Source: Apostichopus japonicus (lineage: Eukaryota; Echinodermata; Holothuroidea; Aspidochirotida; Stichopodidae). Taken from it: 64,000 nucleotides of DNA. A program made the position numbers and the translations under genes. The DNA lies in contig NC_092569.1 of the NCBI RefSeq assembly GCF_037975245.1, positions 12,092,501-12,156,500 of the forward strand. The letters run 5' to 3'. This document shows, piece after piece, positions 40,530 to 62,878 of the stretch. The notes under the pieces were generated by a model, which was given only the letters and a program-made list of their open reading frames with translations, ran no database searches and was not told where the DNA came from. The stretch's first letter is position 1. Each line of letters opens with the position of its first letter.

Positions 40530-43239
40530 ACTGCTATCTGTCCAGGTTTTTATTCCTATACATACCACGTACATTTTTATCTTATATATGACCCTTATAA
40601 CATCCGAGGCTCATCAAGAAAAGTGACTGGACTAGTTTTAAAGGTTCGGCGGACAGCCCACTTCTTATTTAATTTACCAACCGTTCTGGAATCTTTTGAT
40701 GACGGTGGGTGGTACGGTGGGCAGGTGGGGGAAGGGAAGTCATGAAGTATAAGGACAGGTATGACGGCATCCAGTAATATCAGTAATTATACATTCTTAG
40801 GGATCGGAGGTGACCCTTATTGAAGAGAGGTGACCGTTAGGGAGCAGGGCCCATCGAGATTCTCACGGCCACCTTTATACCTATACCGTGAATTTCTCGA
40901 CAGAGAGGCCATGTTGAGGCATCGAGCTTGGATCGCTTGGTATATAACAGCATCCCCACCGCAGCTGAGGACACAGTCAACACGGGATAAGAACCTACAT
41001 CATAGAATTATAAATAAACCTGCCAAGCACCCGCGAACCGACCGAGGCCGTTGGATTCTTGGACTTTTCCAAAAGTCCGCTGAGAGTTGAATGGAATGCC
41101 ACCGTGAACTCTATAGTCAGGGTAAAAGAACCGCTTCAATTGACATAGACTTTGAATGACAGCAAATGTCACTTCCAGGTTAACAAAGTACAAACAGATA
41201 ACGGTTTTTGCCAAGAAAAACAAACCCAGTATATACAGCCTATACTTGATCATATTAAAAACGTAACACTTTTTATTTGCTTTGGAGTTGACACAGATCT
41301 TTTCTATGTACAGACCTAATCCTGAGGTCAAGGAAAGGACGTAATATATATGTACTAAACAGCGTACACAGATGAACAAGTCGTTAAAGAGGGCCACCTT
41401 GGCGCTTATCCATCCACACACGTACACGTTATGACTTTCTAAAAAACCAACAACATAACCAAAAAATCACATTCTTGCTAAAATCGAAGATGACAATTTA
41501 AGGGCTTATAAGTATTCATTATTATTCATATATAACAAAATTAGTACAATTTTACCTTCCACCTCTGAAATGATCGTACATTGGAATATGATGGCTGGAG
41601 GCAGTTATTCAATGACTCTTAGCAGGTACATGTACGTACATGTGTGGAAAGTTAATAATGACTCGAAATTAACATCTTGGCTATCCAGTTTGCAGTTTGT
41701 GCTCAATTTGGTTCGTTTTGTTTTACCACATAGAAAGAACATTTCAGATGGGAACATTTTCTCCAGGGGATGGAAAACCCACTTTACTGCAGCCATGTAG
41801 CGCTTGAATAGGAAACTGGAACAGATGTGTTCCAGTCCTCATGCTAGGAGGACCCACGACCCTCCTGCAGACGTTAAGGTGTCAGTTGCCTGTGTAGTCT
41901 AATATCACCGCCATTACTCGATCGACAATGGCACCGGTTGTCATGATCACATTTACATGTTTTCAGCTGATTTATAGAAGAAAAAAAACAGAAGTAAGGT
42001 AGGGGTGGGTGTAGCAACCCTCCCCTCCCCCCTGGCCAATCATTCAATCCGCATCTGATATTTACATCACTCAGAAAAGTATCAATAAATATCAGGGAAA
42101 AGATTTGTGTATAGCAAGTTAGACATATATTTCACCGTGAGTGACGGTGAGATTATGTATGAGCATAGTACAGTATCAGCATACTATATTCGGGCGTCTA
42201 TTTTGGCGTTCCATACAAAAAAAAATGTGCATTTCTACGAACGTGTTATGTCGTTTTCACAACAACAAGTGCCGTTACTTAGAAATCACTCTTTAAACTT
42301 TCAATGATATCATTTAAACAGCTCAAGATTACAAGGTATATATCAACAAAGTATTTACATTTTTAACCGAGCAAAATGTTCTTGTTTACTTTCATTTAAT
42401 ATTCTCCTTTATATAGCCTTTACATTCCAGGTGTTTATATCCGGTGTTTGCACTGGTTAATCCCTCCAATTCACTAGAACCGATAAACATGCAGCTCAGT
42501 CGAAAAAGTTTTGTGGATTTTTTTTTTCTTTTTCTTATCTAAAGTTCTACATCTCTTTTTTTTGGAAATAACCTTGATTCTACTGCCCTGATGAAATACC
42601 ATCTGGTTTTGTCGATTCTATTGACTTTGTTTGTGTGTTTATGTGTTTGTTTTCTCGCACAATGAATATAAGAATTGTGAAAGCTATAATGCTCCCACGT
42701 GGGGCGTTTTCGCCCCGTAGCGCGAAAATTAATCGCTATACACACGTTCAGGTGCATGTGCCATATGCCTGAAGGCAGAAAACATATTTGACATTTTTTT
42801 GCTTTATTTTTCTTCAACGTGACATTGACATTTCTATAACCCCATTTTCGGTTTTAAGATTTGTTATTCGCGAGTTCTCGAAACAACACTTTAGGAGACT
42901 TTAGAAGAAAAAAAGATGAAGGAAAAGAGGGTAAAAAGTTTGGAAAGTACAGTAAACTGAGGACCCAATAACCAAGGCTATAGGCACGTACGACGTGTTT
43001 GTAAATATGTTCTATATAGGATTAGGCTGGACGTTGAAATATCACACATGACCACACGATTAGCGTATATATGGGAAGTGAAGTTTATTTATTATTTATT
43101 TACCACACTTAAGAAATATCAATAAATGATATACTGCCTCAGCGGAATTAAAGTCATAGAAGGTTATTCATAAATCTCCTAATTTTAAACATTTAGCTTT
43201 TACCGTGAAAATGACTTTCACAATTTTAGTAGTAACTAC
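40527..43239. other. Noncoding, no gene recognised
   Basis: 40830-41100 is less AT-rich than its surroundings, with overlapping open frames on both strands (86 codons +, 139 codons -). Neither has a recognisable domain or clear splice sites, so both are left uncalled. A GGGGCG-TTTT-CGCCCC hairpin lies at 42701-42716. Confidence 0.4.
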
Positions 43240-43480
43240 GGGGTGTTAGCTCAGTGCCACGCCGGTGCCTTTCAATCATAAGGTCCCGAGTTCGAGTCAC
43301 TCCAAGATTAATGTATGTCGTCCAGTTACAGAGTTGTTGACAATTCATAATCATGGACGTTAAAATATGAATCTAAGAGACTGACGTCGGTCAGCTTGCG
43401 GCTTTTATAAGCCAATGGTGGCTTCTTCGCGATTTCCTGCTTGTAGGAGAGCCTAAAAAATACAATAGAAATACAATTCA
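43240..43480 (+). repeat. tRNA-derived SINE
   Basis: The head reads GGGGTGTTAGCTCAGTG with an A-box-like TTAGCTCAGTG (43246-43256) and a B-box-like GAGTTCGAGTC (43288-43298), spaced as in a tRNA gene. A CCTT/AAGG anticodon-like stem is visible but the acceptor stem is imperfect. It is followed by about 170 bp of unrelated body, including GGCTTTTATAAGCC and TTCCTGCTTGTAGGAG, ending in an A-rich stretch. This is the structure of a Pol III-transcribed SINE moved by a LINE partner. It is not a functional tRNA. Confidence 0.7.
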
Positions 43481-46400
43481 ACTATAATATATGGTATACC
43501 ATGTCAGAAATGCAATTATCCACAGCTACAACATGCCAAAGTTAAAGGTAGTCAGTATAGGCCCCAAATGATAGCACGCTATATATAATTGCTAGAAGTT
43601 TTCAGAAAGTACTTTCCTGGAGGTCTTGACTCTCCAAATTGTTCTCAGACATTGTTAAGGAACACACAAGATGACTGAATGTTCCAGTTGGAAAATGTCC
43701 TCGAAGGTTGTAATTAAAACAGTTAAAAAAATTTGACCAAAGGTGACCATATTTGAATATCTAGCATATTTGGGGCCAATACAGCATACTTTTAAACTAT
43801 ATGTTACTGAAAACATGTTAGTAATGCAATGTTACGTATACAGAGGACTTGCTTACAGTGTGTTTAAGTCCTTACTGAACAGTTTATGAACTAGTAGCAA
43901 GGGCTAAAACAGTTGTCCACGGGGTGGGGTTTGCGGAAGGGGGTTTGGTGGGGGAGGGGGTGAGTGAGAGGGTTAAAGTTGAGTATTGAGGGACGGTAGG
44001 TGGTGAATACGGGCATGGAGGGTGACGAAGAGGTAAGTGTGAGGTGAGAGAGCGGGAGTTCATGTACCCATCGTTATAATTGCTTACAACATAATTCAAG
44101 TAATTCAAGTTCAACACAGTGTTAATATAATCACCAGGAACTGTCAAATATGCAGTCATATTTTCATTAATATTAAATATTAAAGCGGACGGTTTGGTAA
44201 TACAATTTGGGGTGGATAGGCTGTAAAGGTTTGCATATGAAACAATAACAATTAAAAAAGACAAAAAGGAAAGACAAAGAAACTAAGCAGATGTAGATAT
44301 TAATACATACTTTGCAACTAACAAGGAGGACAGGGGGGCCCGCAGGGGAGGGGGGGGGGTGATGGCGATTGAGGTGAACGTATTACATTGTTCCCATGGT
44401 AAATTGCACTAGGCATTCTTGTGAAACAGATGTGTGATATGGTATACATATACAACGGCACAAATCAAACCGGACCATTTTAATCGTCAAAACTGTATTC
44501 CCTTTTTAACCAAGCAACATCTTTATAAATCTTCAGTACACCTCCCCTCCCCTCTCCCCACCACCACCCCACCCCGAAATACTAGGATAAAAAAGCTTGG
44601 TCAGCCAAACCCTAATTTCACAAACCTCTATTTATGCCCTATACCATCTCAGTAATTTCCTTTTACTGACACATTTTATTGTCTAATTTAACACTATCGA
44701 TTTTCTGGAATTAACTTTTTCTGGAGGGGGGGGGTTGGTGGAGGGGGGGGGGGGGAAAGAGACGAGCTTTAAGCAGTGGCGTTTCCAAGACAATTGCCAC
44801 GTACTTCCTGTGAGCATGTCTCACTACCTTTGGTATTTCTGAAATAGTTAACACCTATGATAGCCATAAAACCCAATTGACATCTTCATATTTCAAGTCA
44901 AAAAGCGAGAAATTGCTTCATGGTAAAGATTTCCAATCAAAGGGTACATCTATAAATCTTATAGAGTGAGGTTTTTATTGAGTTATACCTCTGGATATCA
45001 CGGTGATATTTTATAGCCGTTTAGATTTCCGTTTTTTTTGTGTGTGTCTTTCCTTATTTATTATGTTTATTTTTGTTTGTTCAATTTTGACTGGTTGATA
45101 TTTAACACCTTTGTCAGAAACTTATCAGGCAGGTTGGACAAGTATCTTGTTAATCAGCTTATACGTATAGTATACATGATCAAGGGTCTCTCAAGCACTT
45201 CAAATATGACTTAATTAAAGCAGAATATTAATCTAAGACTGAACACGTATTATTCAAAGAAGAACGAAAACAAAATGAGTCATTTAGAAAAGTTTTCATA
45301 AAGCTATTTATGTTGTTGAAATAATTCGCTTTTAAATATATGAGAATTTAGAATGCTTCTTTAAGGCTCAGTTTACAATGACGTCAGAACCTAAATGCAG
45401 GTCTAAATGTTAATGTTAAACCATTGTTTTGTAAATTCCCAAAGTTCAACCAAATGATGCCCGTTAGTCTTTATATGAACAACATAGCACCCATGGGTGA
45501 CATAGGGCCCTACAACACCACGAGAAACCTTGATAAATTTGTAATGCATTGTAAATGGGTTTTTATTTATTTTTTATTTTAACTGCATTACAAGTTTGTC
45601 TTATAAGCTAGTTATATATATTTAAATAGGTCTAAACCAACGTTGTACTAAGTAATGCCTAATGTTTGTGTAAGGTTGAAGAAAGTCAGAGGTAGATACA
45701 CTCACCACACTCTCTGGATTCTGGCTGTAACTGAGGGCGTACTAGGCCCGGAGGAGTGGTCTAATTCTTCCTCGACTGACATTAGAAAACATCCCCGACT
45801 GTGAACGTCTATCCCCCGAGTGAAGAAGGAGGTGGGACCTTCCCCGCTCTCGCCACCCCCTTTTTTTTTTGTGCCTGGCACTGATTGCTATCACTGAAAC
45901 ATATGTATACTTAATCACGTAAACTCTATGTAATAAGTTGCATCTATAAGTTGACTGTAGTAAGATATACATTCCTAATATCTGTCATAGTTGGCGTTCC
46001 ATAAACCAACAAAGTGCATATTTTGGGACTATGAATGGTCTGTGTCAGTCACACACGATCTAGATTTGACCTCTTCAACCCCGAAACGACCGAGAAAATG
46101 ACGTAATCACTGAGCCGTGACATTGGTTGAATTCCGAACATAACCCAGCATCTGTTTCGAAGAAGAGGAAGAAACAAGAGTTTGGTACAAAAGTGACTCG
46201 ACCTCTGTCGTTTCCATCATAAAAAAAAGAAATTATAATAAATGACGCGATCTGAGTGGCACTGAAGTAAAACAAATAAATAAATTATGTAGCTGGCGAC
46301 CTATAGCGCTCCCATCGGTTTTACCATCGCGTGTCTCTGCTGAGAACATATTTATGACATTATTTCATCGTTTGTGACAAGAATATCTTGATATACTTCA

Positions 46401-46671
46401 GACATGAACAAGAGAATCACAAATTTAAAAGTCATCAAAACAAGACTTAATTGATTTTTATTTCGGTCATCAAACTGATATTGATTGCGTGCGACTGCAG
46501 GAAGGGAGGGGAAACAGATCTGTAATTTATTAGACACTGTTAAAATGCTGTTGTTTTTACTCGCATCATAATGAATATAGAGTGATAAAAACAGTTGTTG
46601 TAAACGCATGATTATATTTTCATACATTGCTAATGTGCAAGCCGGACTTAAAAGGCAGGGCTGTAGTACTC
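43481..46671. other. Noncoding, no gene recognised
   Basis: AT-rich sequence with G-rich tracts (43918-43960, 44342-44361, 44724-44755). A CAGTGGCGTTTCC at 44774 resembles a lone hAT-type end. The minus-strand frame at 43884-44264 is unsupported. Confidence 0.45.
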
Positions 46672-46745
46672 GGATTCGGGGCAGGTAGGATTCGAGGCCG
46701 GTCGGATTCGAGGCCGGTCGGATTCGAGGCCGGTCGGATTCGAGT
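46672..46745. repeat. 16-bp GC-rich minisatellite
   Basis: About 3.5 copies of GGATTCGAGGCCGGTC, preceded by one diverged copy. It is unusually GC-rich for this window. The frame through it gives an artefactual Gly/Arg repeat. Confidence 0.9.
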
Positions 46746-47036
46746 CCATTTTCTTTCTCTACAGGCGAATCTAGGCGAGTCTATCAAATATCGATATCCT
46801 CTCTATTTGCAGGGATGGCGTTTTCATCTTTTATTTTAAAATAAAGACAATGAAGTTTTAATTCATTCATGCTGTCGGACTACACTACAGCCCATTAAAG
46901 AAACATTGAAGACACATTACAATGAATCTGTTATAATGGAAGGATTATAAATATCCTACAAAGATTCTACAAGGAAGCACGTGGATTTAACTTGCACCTT
47001 TGATTGGTCCAATCTGTTAATCCCTTTCATGGATAT

Positions 47037-47083
47037 AAAACAAAACAAAACAAAACAAAACAAAACAAAACAAAACAAAACAA
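47037..47083. repeat. (AAAAC)n microsatellite
   Basis: Nine perfect copies of a 5-bp unit. Confidence 0.97.
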
Positions 47084-47870
47084 TGAGCTTTTGTTCGGGT
47101 TAGAAGGCTTTGCGCAATAATATGCGATGCATTGTATGATCTATAGTTCTATACCATCTTCTACTTTTGTGTTTGTACATTAAAACTTGAAACGATGCTA
47201 CCATCACGCATGTTAAATCAAGCATATATAGGACAATATTTTATTTGGAAGGGATATTGTTGTATGTTGCTATAAGGAGAGTATACCCAGAGACATCGTG
47301 GAAGTTATGACGTCATTTCCGATAGTGTATAGGGGCCCTACATCTCTAAACAAAGAAACATAAAAACAATTCGACGTGTTGCACCTGCGCCAACATCACC
47401 AAGTATGTACTATATAGTTCAAATACAGAGAATACAGTTTCATGCATGCTACATACATGAATACAGGAGTAGCTCTAAAATAATCGCTGGATCGAAAATA
47501 TCTTTCCTTTTTACTTTCCTGTCAATTAATAATAATTATGCATGTATTCAGAATGTTTTTATTTTGTTTTTATTTATTCAGATTCAGAATATATTTTCCC
47601 TTTTAGTACAAACACAACCATCATTGTTGGCTCCTATGAAAAGTTTTTAACAAAAGTTGGCGGGGGGGGGGGGGAGGGGGTTGAAATACAGCTAGCCCAA
47701 ACGGCTGAGAAAAGTCTTGTTCCGTGTCGAAGATGTCCTCTATAGTCTAAAAAATCGTATCTGGTTAAAGCCGTCAGTTTGTAAATCTATGATGCTACTA
47801 TAGTGCTACTACTATCTGACATCTTTGACTTTCTCTAAGTTTTTTATTTTCTTTTCGTATTTATAAGGTA

Positions 47871-47922
47871 GAAATATAAACAGTTGTTGACACTAAGAAA
47901 TATAAACAGTTGTTGACACTAA
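47871..47922. repeat. Perfect 26-bp tandem duplication
   Basis: GAAATATAAACAGTTGTTGA followed by CACTAA occurs twice head to tail. Confidence 0.97.
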
Positions 47923-48111
47923 AACCAATGATGCCGTCATTATGTCGATTGTTTAAGAGATTCAACTGTTAATTGTTAATTGATAATGGTCAATTGTTAG
48001 AAGATATTTGACATTCAGCATTTGCAACAACAAAAAACCGCAATCAATTCAATTTGCGGAATATAAACATTTGTAATAAATTACAGAAAAATCAAACACA
48101 GAAGAAAAATT

Positions 48112-48320
48112 ATTTGAGGCACAGGTGGCTCGATGACGTCATATTTGCGACTCGATCAAGTCTTTCAAGTCTTGTGTGTGAATCAACATTAAATCTGTGA
48201 TATCATGCATGCAGATGGAAATAAAGAGTTTTCTGAGTTTTTTGTGTGGAAGTTGTTCATGATAATTGTTATCTCTATCACAGAGACCAACCATGATGGT
48301 TTGGTTTTGTGACCCCTTTA
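48112..48320. repeat. Dispersed repeat family, copy 2
   Basis: Same order and direction of landmarks as 18215-18410: GTGGCTCGATGACGTCATAT, a TCAAGTCTTG...GTGTG stretch, TGTGATAT, and ATCTCTATCACAGAGACCAA, followed by a GTGACCCCTTTAA end. The family is unidentified. Confidence 0.7.
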
Positions 48321-51168
48321 AGGAGAAGCCGACAAAACAAAAAAGGTAACAAACTGCGATGGAACTATGACGTCATATGTGTAGTGTGGATCTAGTCTGA
48401 TGTTTTGAGAGAGGCCGTTTAGCATTTATCAATGTATATAGACTGCAGACAAACGTTTTGTTTTATGAGGCCATGTGCGTTAGTGCAACGTCTTTACAAG
48501 CACTTTGAAATTGGCATATATTATTAGTCATTGATCATGTTTGATTTAAACCTATGACATCATAACATAATAGCTATTGGAATTATATGCGTCACTGTAT
48601 AGTAGGCCTATACTTTTATCTCATAGGAGATTTTCTATAAACGGCAAACACTTCGAACTTTTTCCTTACTCTCGTCTGCATGCAGACGATGATAAAACCG
48701 CGCGCATTTGGAAACTGAAACAAAATAGGCTACCAATTATAAAGTACCTCAACATTACATATATAACGTTTTATGTATATGGCAAACAATGATATATGTA
48801 GCCTTCAGATTATTATATTTATCAGGAATTCTAACATCAGGGTTATCAAGGAAGACGCCTTACCAAGGGAAACAATATAATATAATAAAGAACAAAATAA
48901 CCGAGTTATTTTTCCCGTCTTAAAATCGAAAGCTAAGCAAATGAACAAATAACATTCCATTTCTTCTCACCGATCCATTTTTCGTAGAATTTCCTTTTTC
49001 TTTTTCTTCTATCATGTCTAATCTATGCTATATAGTTGATCGATTGGCCTCTGTTGTTAATAGCCATCTTAGACTAAACAAAGAGCCTGTGTAATAGGCA
49101 TGACCTTTATACCGTAAAACGTCAACTAGTATAACAAAATATACATATACATAAATCTTAATGCTTTAAAGTGAAACCTGCCGCAGCGGCTCGGCTCGAA
49201 ATCGTAGATATAGGCCGCCACAATATAGAGTCTGCAGAGGCGGGCCGAGGAGCATTTGATAGTAGATGGGGTGAGGGAGGTCCTTAGGGTCGTTGAAGCC
49301 GATCTACCGCGCGGGCGGGGGTGGGAGGGGGTGGTGGCGTATGGGGGTTTTCCATCAGGTAATAAAATGACATTTTAAATGTCAAATTCCTTAGGCATAT
49401 TTTAGACTATAAAGCATGACTCCGTAATTGGGCTAAACCGAAAGGTTGTGCCCGTCAATATTTGAATATTTGAATTTTTCTTTGTGTGGTTGAAAATGTG
49501 GAGTACATCCACCTGCACATGGCGGACAGACCGAGGGCGACCTGGATAGGGGGAGGGTGTTTGTCTGAGGACTAAATGTAAAAAGAAATCTCCCCGACTG
49601 AACATTATTTTACCCCGACTGACGATGGGGGGGGGGGAGAGATGCTGTGGCAATGTTATACTGGTGTAGACGGTGGCTTCTTTCACTTTATCGCTTACCG
49701 TTTCTTCCACTATCTCGTAAGGAGGGAATTCCACCGTAGTACACACTTCTCTCTCCATTAAGTGAATGTGTAAACGAAATACATACATAAACAACCCCCC
49801 CACCACCACCACCACCACCACCCCCACCCCACCCCTGTGCTATGTTGTATGCAGTTATGTGTGAATATTACATGTAGCCATTCTAATATTGTTTGGATAC
49901 GAAGCAACGGGGGAGAGGGTGGGGGGGGGGGGGTATGCACCCGCTGTGCAAACAAACTGGGAGTTGTTTTATCCATTTTCGTATATCTTTAACCGTCTAC
50001 ATCTGTTTATGCAAAATAAGTATTTAACCCTTTACAAGTTTTAAAGTTAATCGAAGCAAGGAACCAGCCCTTCTTTAATTCTAGGGTATTTGAGAAAGAA
50101 AAAAAAAAGTCGACCCTAGAAAGTGCACTTAATTGTGTTGTTAACATTAATAGCTTATACTCTTCGGAAGTAATATTTCATAGTGTAAATAAACGATGGC
50201 ATAAGATCTATTTGGATTTCGTGTCGAGATAACTTCATCGGTTTATTCTTGAACCATATCAAGTACTTCCTCGCTGGTGATACTCTACTCACAAATTATC
50301 CCGGCTTTGACAGGGAAACGGAAACAATGAACGCTTGTTTACAATGCGAAATACATTGGGCCTTACTTGTAAAACGGCGGAAGTGTCAAATAGGAATTTT
50401 TTACAACCCTACCAAAGTTCACCGACACTTTCGAGAAGTCAAAAAAAAAAGGAGGTAAAAAAAAAATAATAATAATAAATATAAAAAAATAATAATAAAT
50501 TTTACATCAGTGTTTTTCATAAAACTTTTGTGTAGGTTAATTTTAACTATATAAATAGCACGACCCATTGTACTTATGATATCTTTGCACTTTTAACTGG
50601 CCGGGTTATCTCGTGCAAAATTTTGTTATTAACATATACAGTATATTAATATTATTATCCAAACAAAAATTGTTAAGTTCTAACCTTGACGTGTGTCCTC
50701 CTTTTTGAACCACTAAACAGAGGCGCAAGCACGTATACATATGAGTGGGTGGGGCAAGTTTATCCACAGGATACAAGCAGGAGGGATCACTCCCCCCCCC
50801 CACCCCCATGACACACACACAGAATATTACAAACGTTTCTTAGTGTACAGTTCATAAATATATAACATGTATTATACGGTACAACATAAAAAGGCGAACA
50901 TTCTTCAACATTGTTTCAAAAGTCGCAAAATATAGCACCATTTTCATCTTAGCACCCTCCATTTTGACCACATTTCGTAAAGGGGAAGGGGAGAGGACGA
51001 CTTAACATTTTACCCCCCTCCCATAATAAAAAAGGTGGTTGCGTCCCTGATCGCAATTATGTCTGTTGTATGCATGAATATGTATGCAACATTGTAGTAA
51101 AAGTGTGACATTTTATATACATTTGACTTTCGATTTGCTTAGAATATGGTGTTACCATACTCACCCCC

Positions 51169-51171
<3 letters not shown>
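48321..51171. other. Mostly noncoding
   Basis: Contains one candidate exon (49699-49758), poly-G/poly-C tracts near 49628 and 49920-49932, a (CCACCA)n tract at 49798-49823, and a lone CAGAGGCGCAAGC end-like sequence near 50718 without a target duplication. Confidence 0.4.
49699..49758 (-). CDS. Candidate first coding exon, unrecognised product
   Basis: On the minus strand ATG at 49758 opens exactly 20 codons, MEREVCTTVEFPPYEIVEET, ending at ACG|GTAAGC, a good splice donor in phase 0. The residue mix is protein-like, and the frame remains open past the donor until repeats begin. No partner exon was found downstream and no domain is recognisable. Confidence 0.25.
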
Positions 51172-51209
<38 letters not shown>

Positions 51210-51247
51210 TATATATAGATATATATATATATACATATAGATATATT
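51172..51247. repeat. (AT)n microsatellite
   Basis: About 75 bp of AT with TAGATA interruptions. Confidence 0.97.
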
Positions 51248-61058
<9,811 letters not shown>

Positions 61059-62372
61059 TAGTTACGTTATTGTTACGTTAAGTTGTATAATGTGATTTAT
61101 ACAAACAACATGATTGATTGATCTGGCTATTTTGTTGGAATTTCTGAGATCTGAAACTTCAGCTTCCCGACGACACACAAATATTCCTAAATGTAACACC
61201 TCAATGGCGCATGTTATAAAATCAGCAGGGTCAACCGTGAAAATTTCAAGTTCACTCTGAAAACATGTGTTGGGTCGTATGCACGTCTGATGTGTCGTTT
61301 TAGTTGTAAAAGCTTCCATTCACAGTCATGCTTGCACAGGCATATAGGCCGATACAGCAAGTTCAATGTTGATACAAAACGTATATCAACTTCAAATTTT
61401 GTTAGGTCAAAAACCATATGTATAGTGATTGAATGAAATTAATCAACAGAATGATTTTAAACTTTACACTTTTTCTTTAATCTGCCAAAACTGAAAATTG
61501 CCCATAAACTACCATTTTAAGGGCTATATATATACAACACGTTCCCAAATAAAATATGCATGTGTCCATGCCTAACCCATGATCGGACAATGAGTTGTTA
61601 TTTTTGTTGATAAAATACAACTGAGGATTGAAACCACGAAAAATAACTCAGAAAAAAACATGCGATGGTCGCACACGTCTTATCTATATTGCAGAGGTTC
61701 TTCACGATTGGTGGGATATAGACAACGTAGTTGTCATAATATCATTGATAGCCTTGATTTACCAGCCGTTTTTCTACCACATTCTTGATTGGATTAATTT
61801 TCTCGTGGTTGTTTGCGTGTGTGGGGTGGGTGGGGATATGTGTGAGGGTGTGGGAGAAGGTTATGTGTCTGTGTGGGGTGGGGTGGGTGGAGGGGTGGGG
61901 GGGGTATGGATATATGTCTATGATATGTATCGAGAATATGGATCTTTGATGCGAGGTAGCCTATACATCAGCCTAAGCTTGTGTGAATCTTTTAGTAATG
62001 GAAAACAACCGACAGCCTGACTGTCTTTTTTTTTTCTTAACAAGTTTTCGTGTCAACTAGTTGAAATATGTGATAAAACATTTTAATTGCTATTTCTGAA
62101 AGATTTCTACAACTATAAAGAAATTATTAAAAATGTTATAAATTCTGCCGGGAATTCAAGAATTCGAGAGCGCTGGAAAATTGCACCTGCGTTTCTATAT
62201 TGTTAACGATCGGGTCAAAAGATCAGATCACGTGATAGGGGTATGGCGTCAAAACTTACAAGATAAGGCCGACAGGCGTTTTACTTTATCGCTATATCAA
62301 ACCATTAGTTCAATCACACTCCTCCATAAATTACAATAAGCAAGCAATAAAGTAAGCAACACGATAAATAGC

Positions 62373-62375
<3 letters not shown>
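61059..62375. other. Noncoding, contains a G/T-rich tract
   Basis: 61815-61912 is GTGTGGGG-rich on the plus strand, with many G-runs. The 130-codon frame through it (61628-62020) is not recognisable. Confidence 0.45.

Positions 62376-62464
<89 letters not shown>
62376..62464. repeat. (AT)n microsatellite
   Basis: About 90 bp of pure alternating AT. Confidence 0.98.
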
Positions 62465-62467
<3 letters not shown>

Positions 62468-62654
62468 TCTCTTTCGAGGTCCGGCTTTAGGAATCACAAA
62501 TGATTTTCGAGTTGGATAGCATCATGTTTGATCTCTAGAGTAGGGCAAAATATGTCACCAAAAACAGAACTAGTATTGTTCGATATAGGTGACAAACGCC
62601 TACAGTGGAATTACGATCTTCCTTACCGGTTTCGAACCTCTGGACATACAATCA

Positions 62655-62727
62655 GCGTCCATAGCCTAGTGGTTAGGGTGTCCGCGTACAGAGCGGGAGG
62701 CCCGTGGTTCGAATCCCGGTGGAGGCT
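62655..62727 (+). pseudogene. tRNA-like sequence (tRNA pseudogene or SINE head)
   Basis: It is 73 nt long with an A-box-like TAGCCTAGTGGTTAGGGTG and B-box-like GGTTCGAATCC. The acceptor stem GCGTCCA/TGGAGGC pairs at 6 of 7 positions and the anticodon stem TCCGC/GCGGG pairs with one wobble around the loop GTACAGA. The D stem has one mismatch and the T stem pairs at only 3 of 5 positions. The loop would give anticodon ACA, which is unusual. The stem decay argues against a working tRNA. A T6 run at 62733-62738 directly downstream would act as a Pol III terminator. Confidence 0.65.
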
Positions 62728-62732
62728 GAAAG

Positions 62733-62738
62733 TTTTTT
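62733..62738 (+). terminator. T6 run, potential Pol III terminator
   Basis: Six T residues lie five bases after the tRNA-like sequence, the position expected for Pol III termination. Confidence 0.5.
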
Positions 62739-62818
62739 CACTGTTCTTGATTTTCCAACTCATTACGATTTTCATTTGTATATATTCATTTGCCTTTGTC
62801 GTTTACCTCCATTGCATT

Positions 62819-62821
<3 letters not shown>

Positions 62822-62871
<50 letters not shown>
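62822..62871. repeat. (AT)n microsatellite
   Basis: About 50 bp of alternating AT, about 85 bp after the T6 run following the tRNA-like sequence. Confidence 0.97.

Positions 62872-62878
<7 letters not shown>

Noticed and set aside
41008-41427. 139-codon minus-strand frame with hydrophobic stretches that could pass for membrane helices
   Set aside because: It overlaps an equally open plus-strand frame, matches no SLC32A1 segment I know, and has no clear acceptor or donor.
50718-51047. CAGAGGCGCAAGC and the inverted GGTTGCGTCCCTG as a pair of transposon ends
   Set aside because: The ends match only loosely and the flanking octamers CCACTAAA and ATCGCAAT do not agree.
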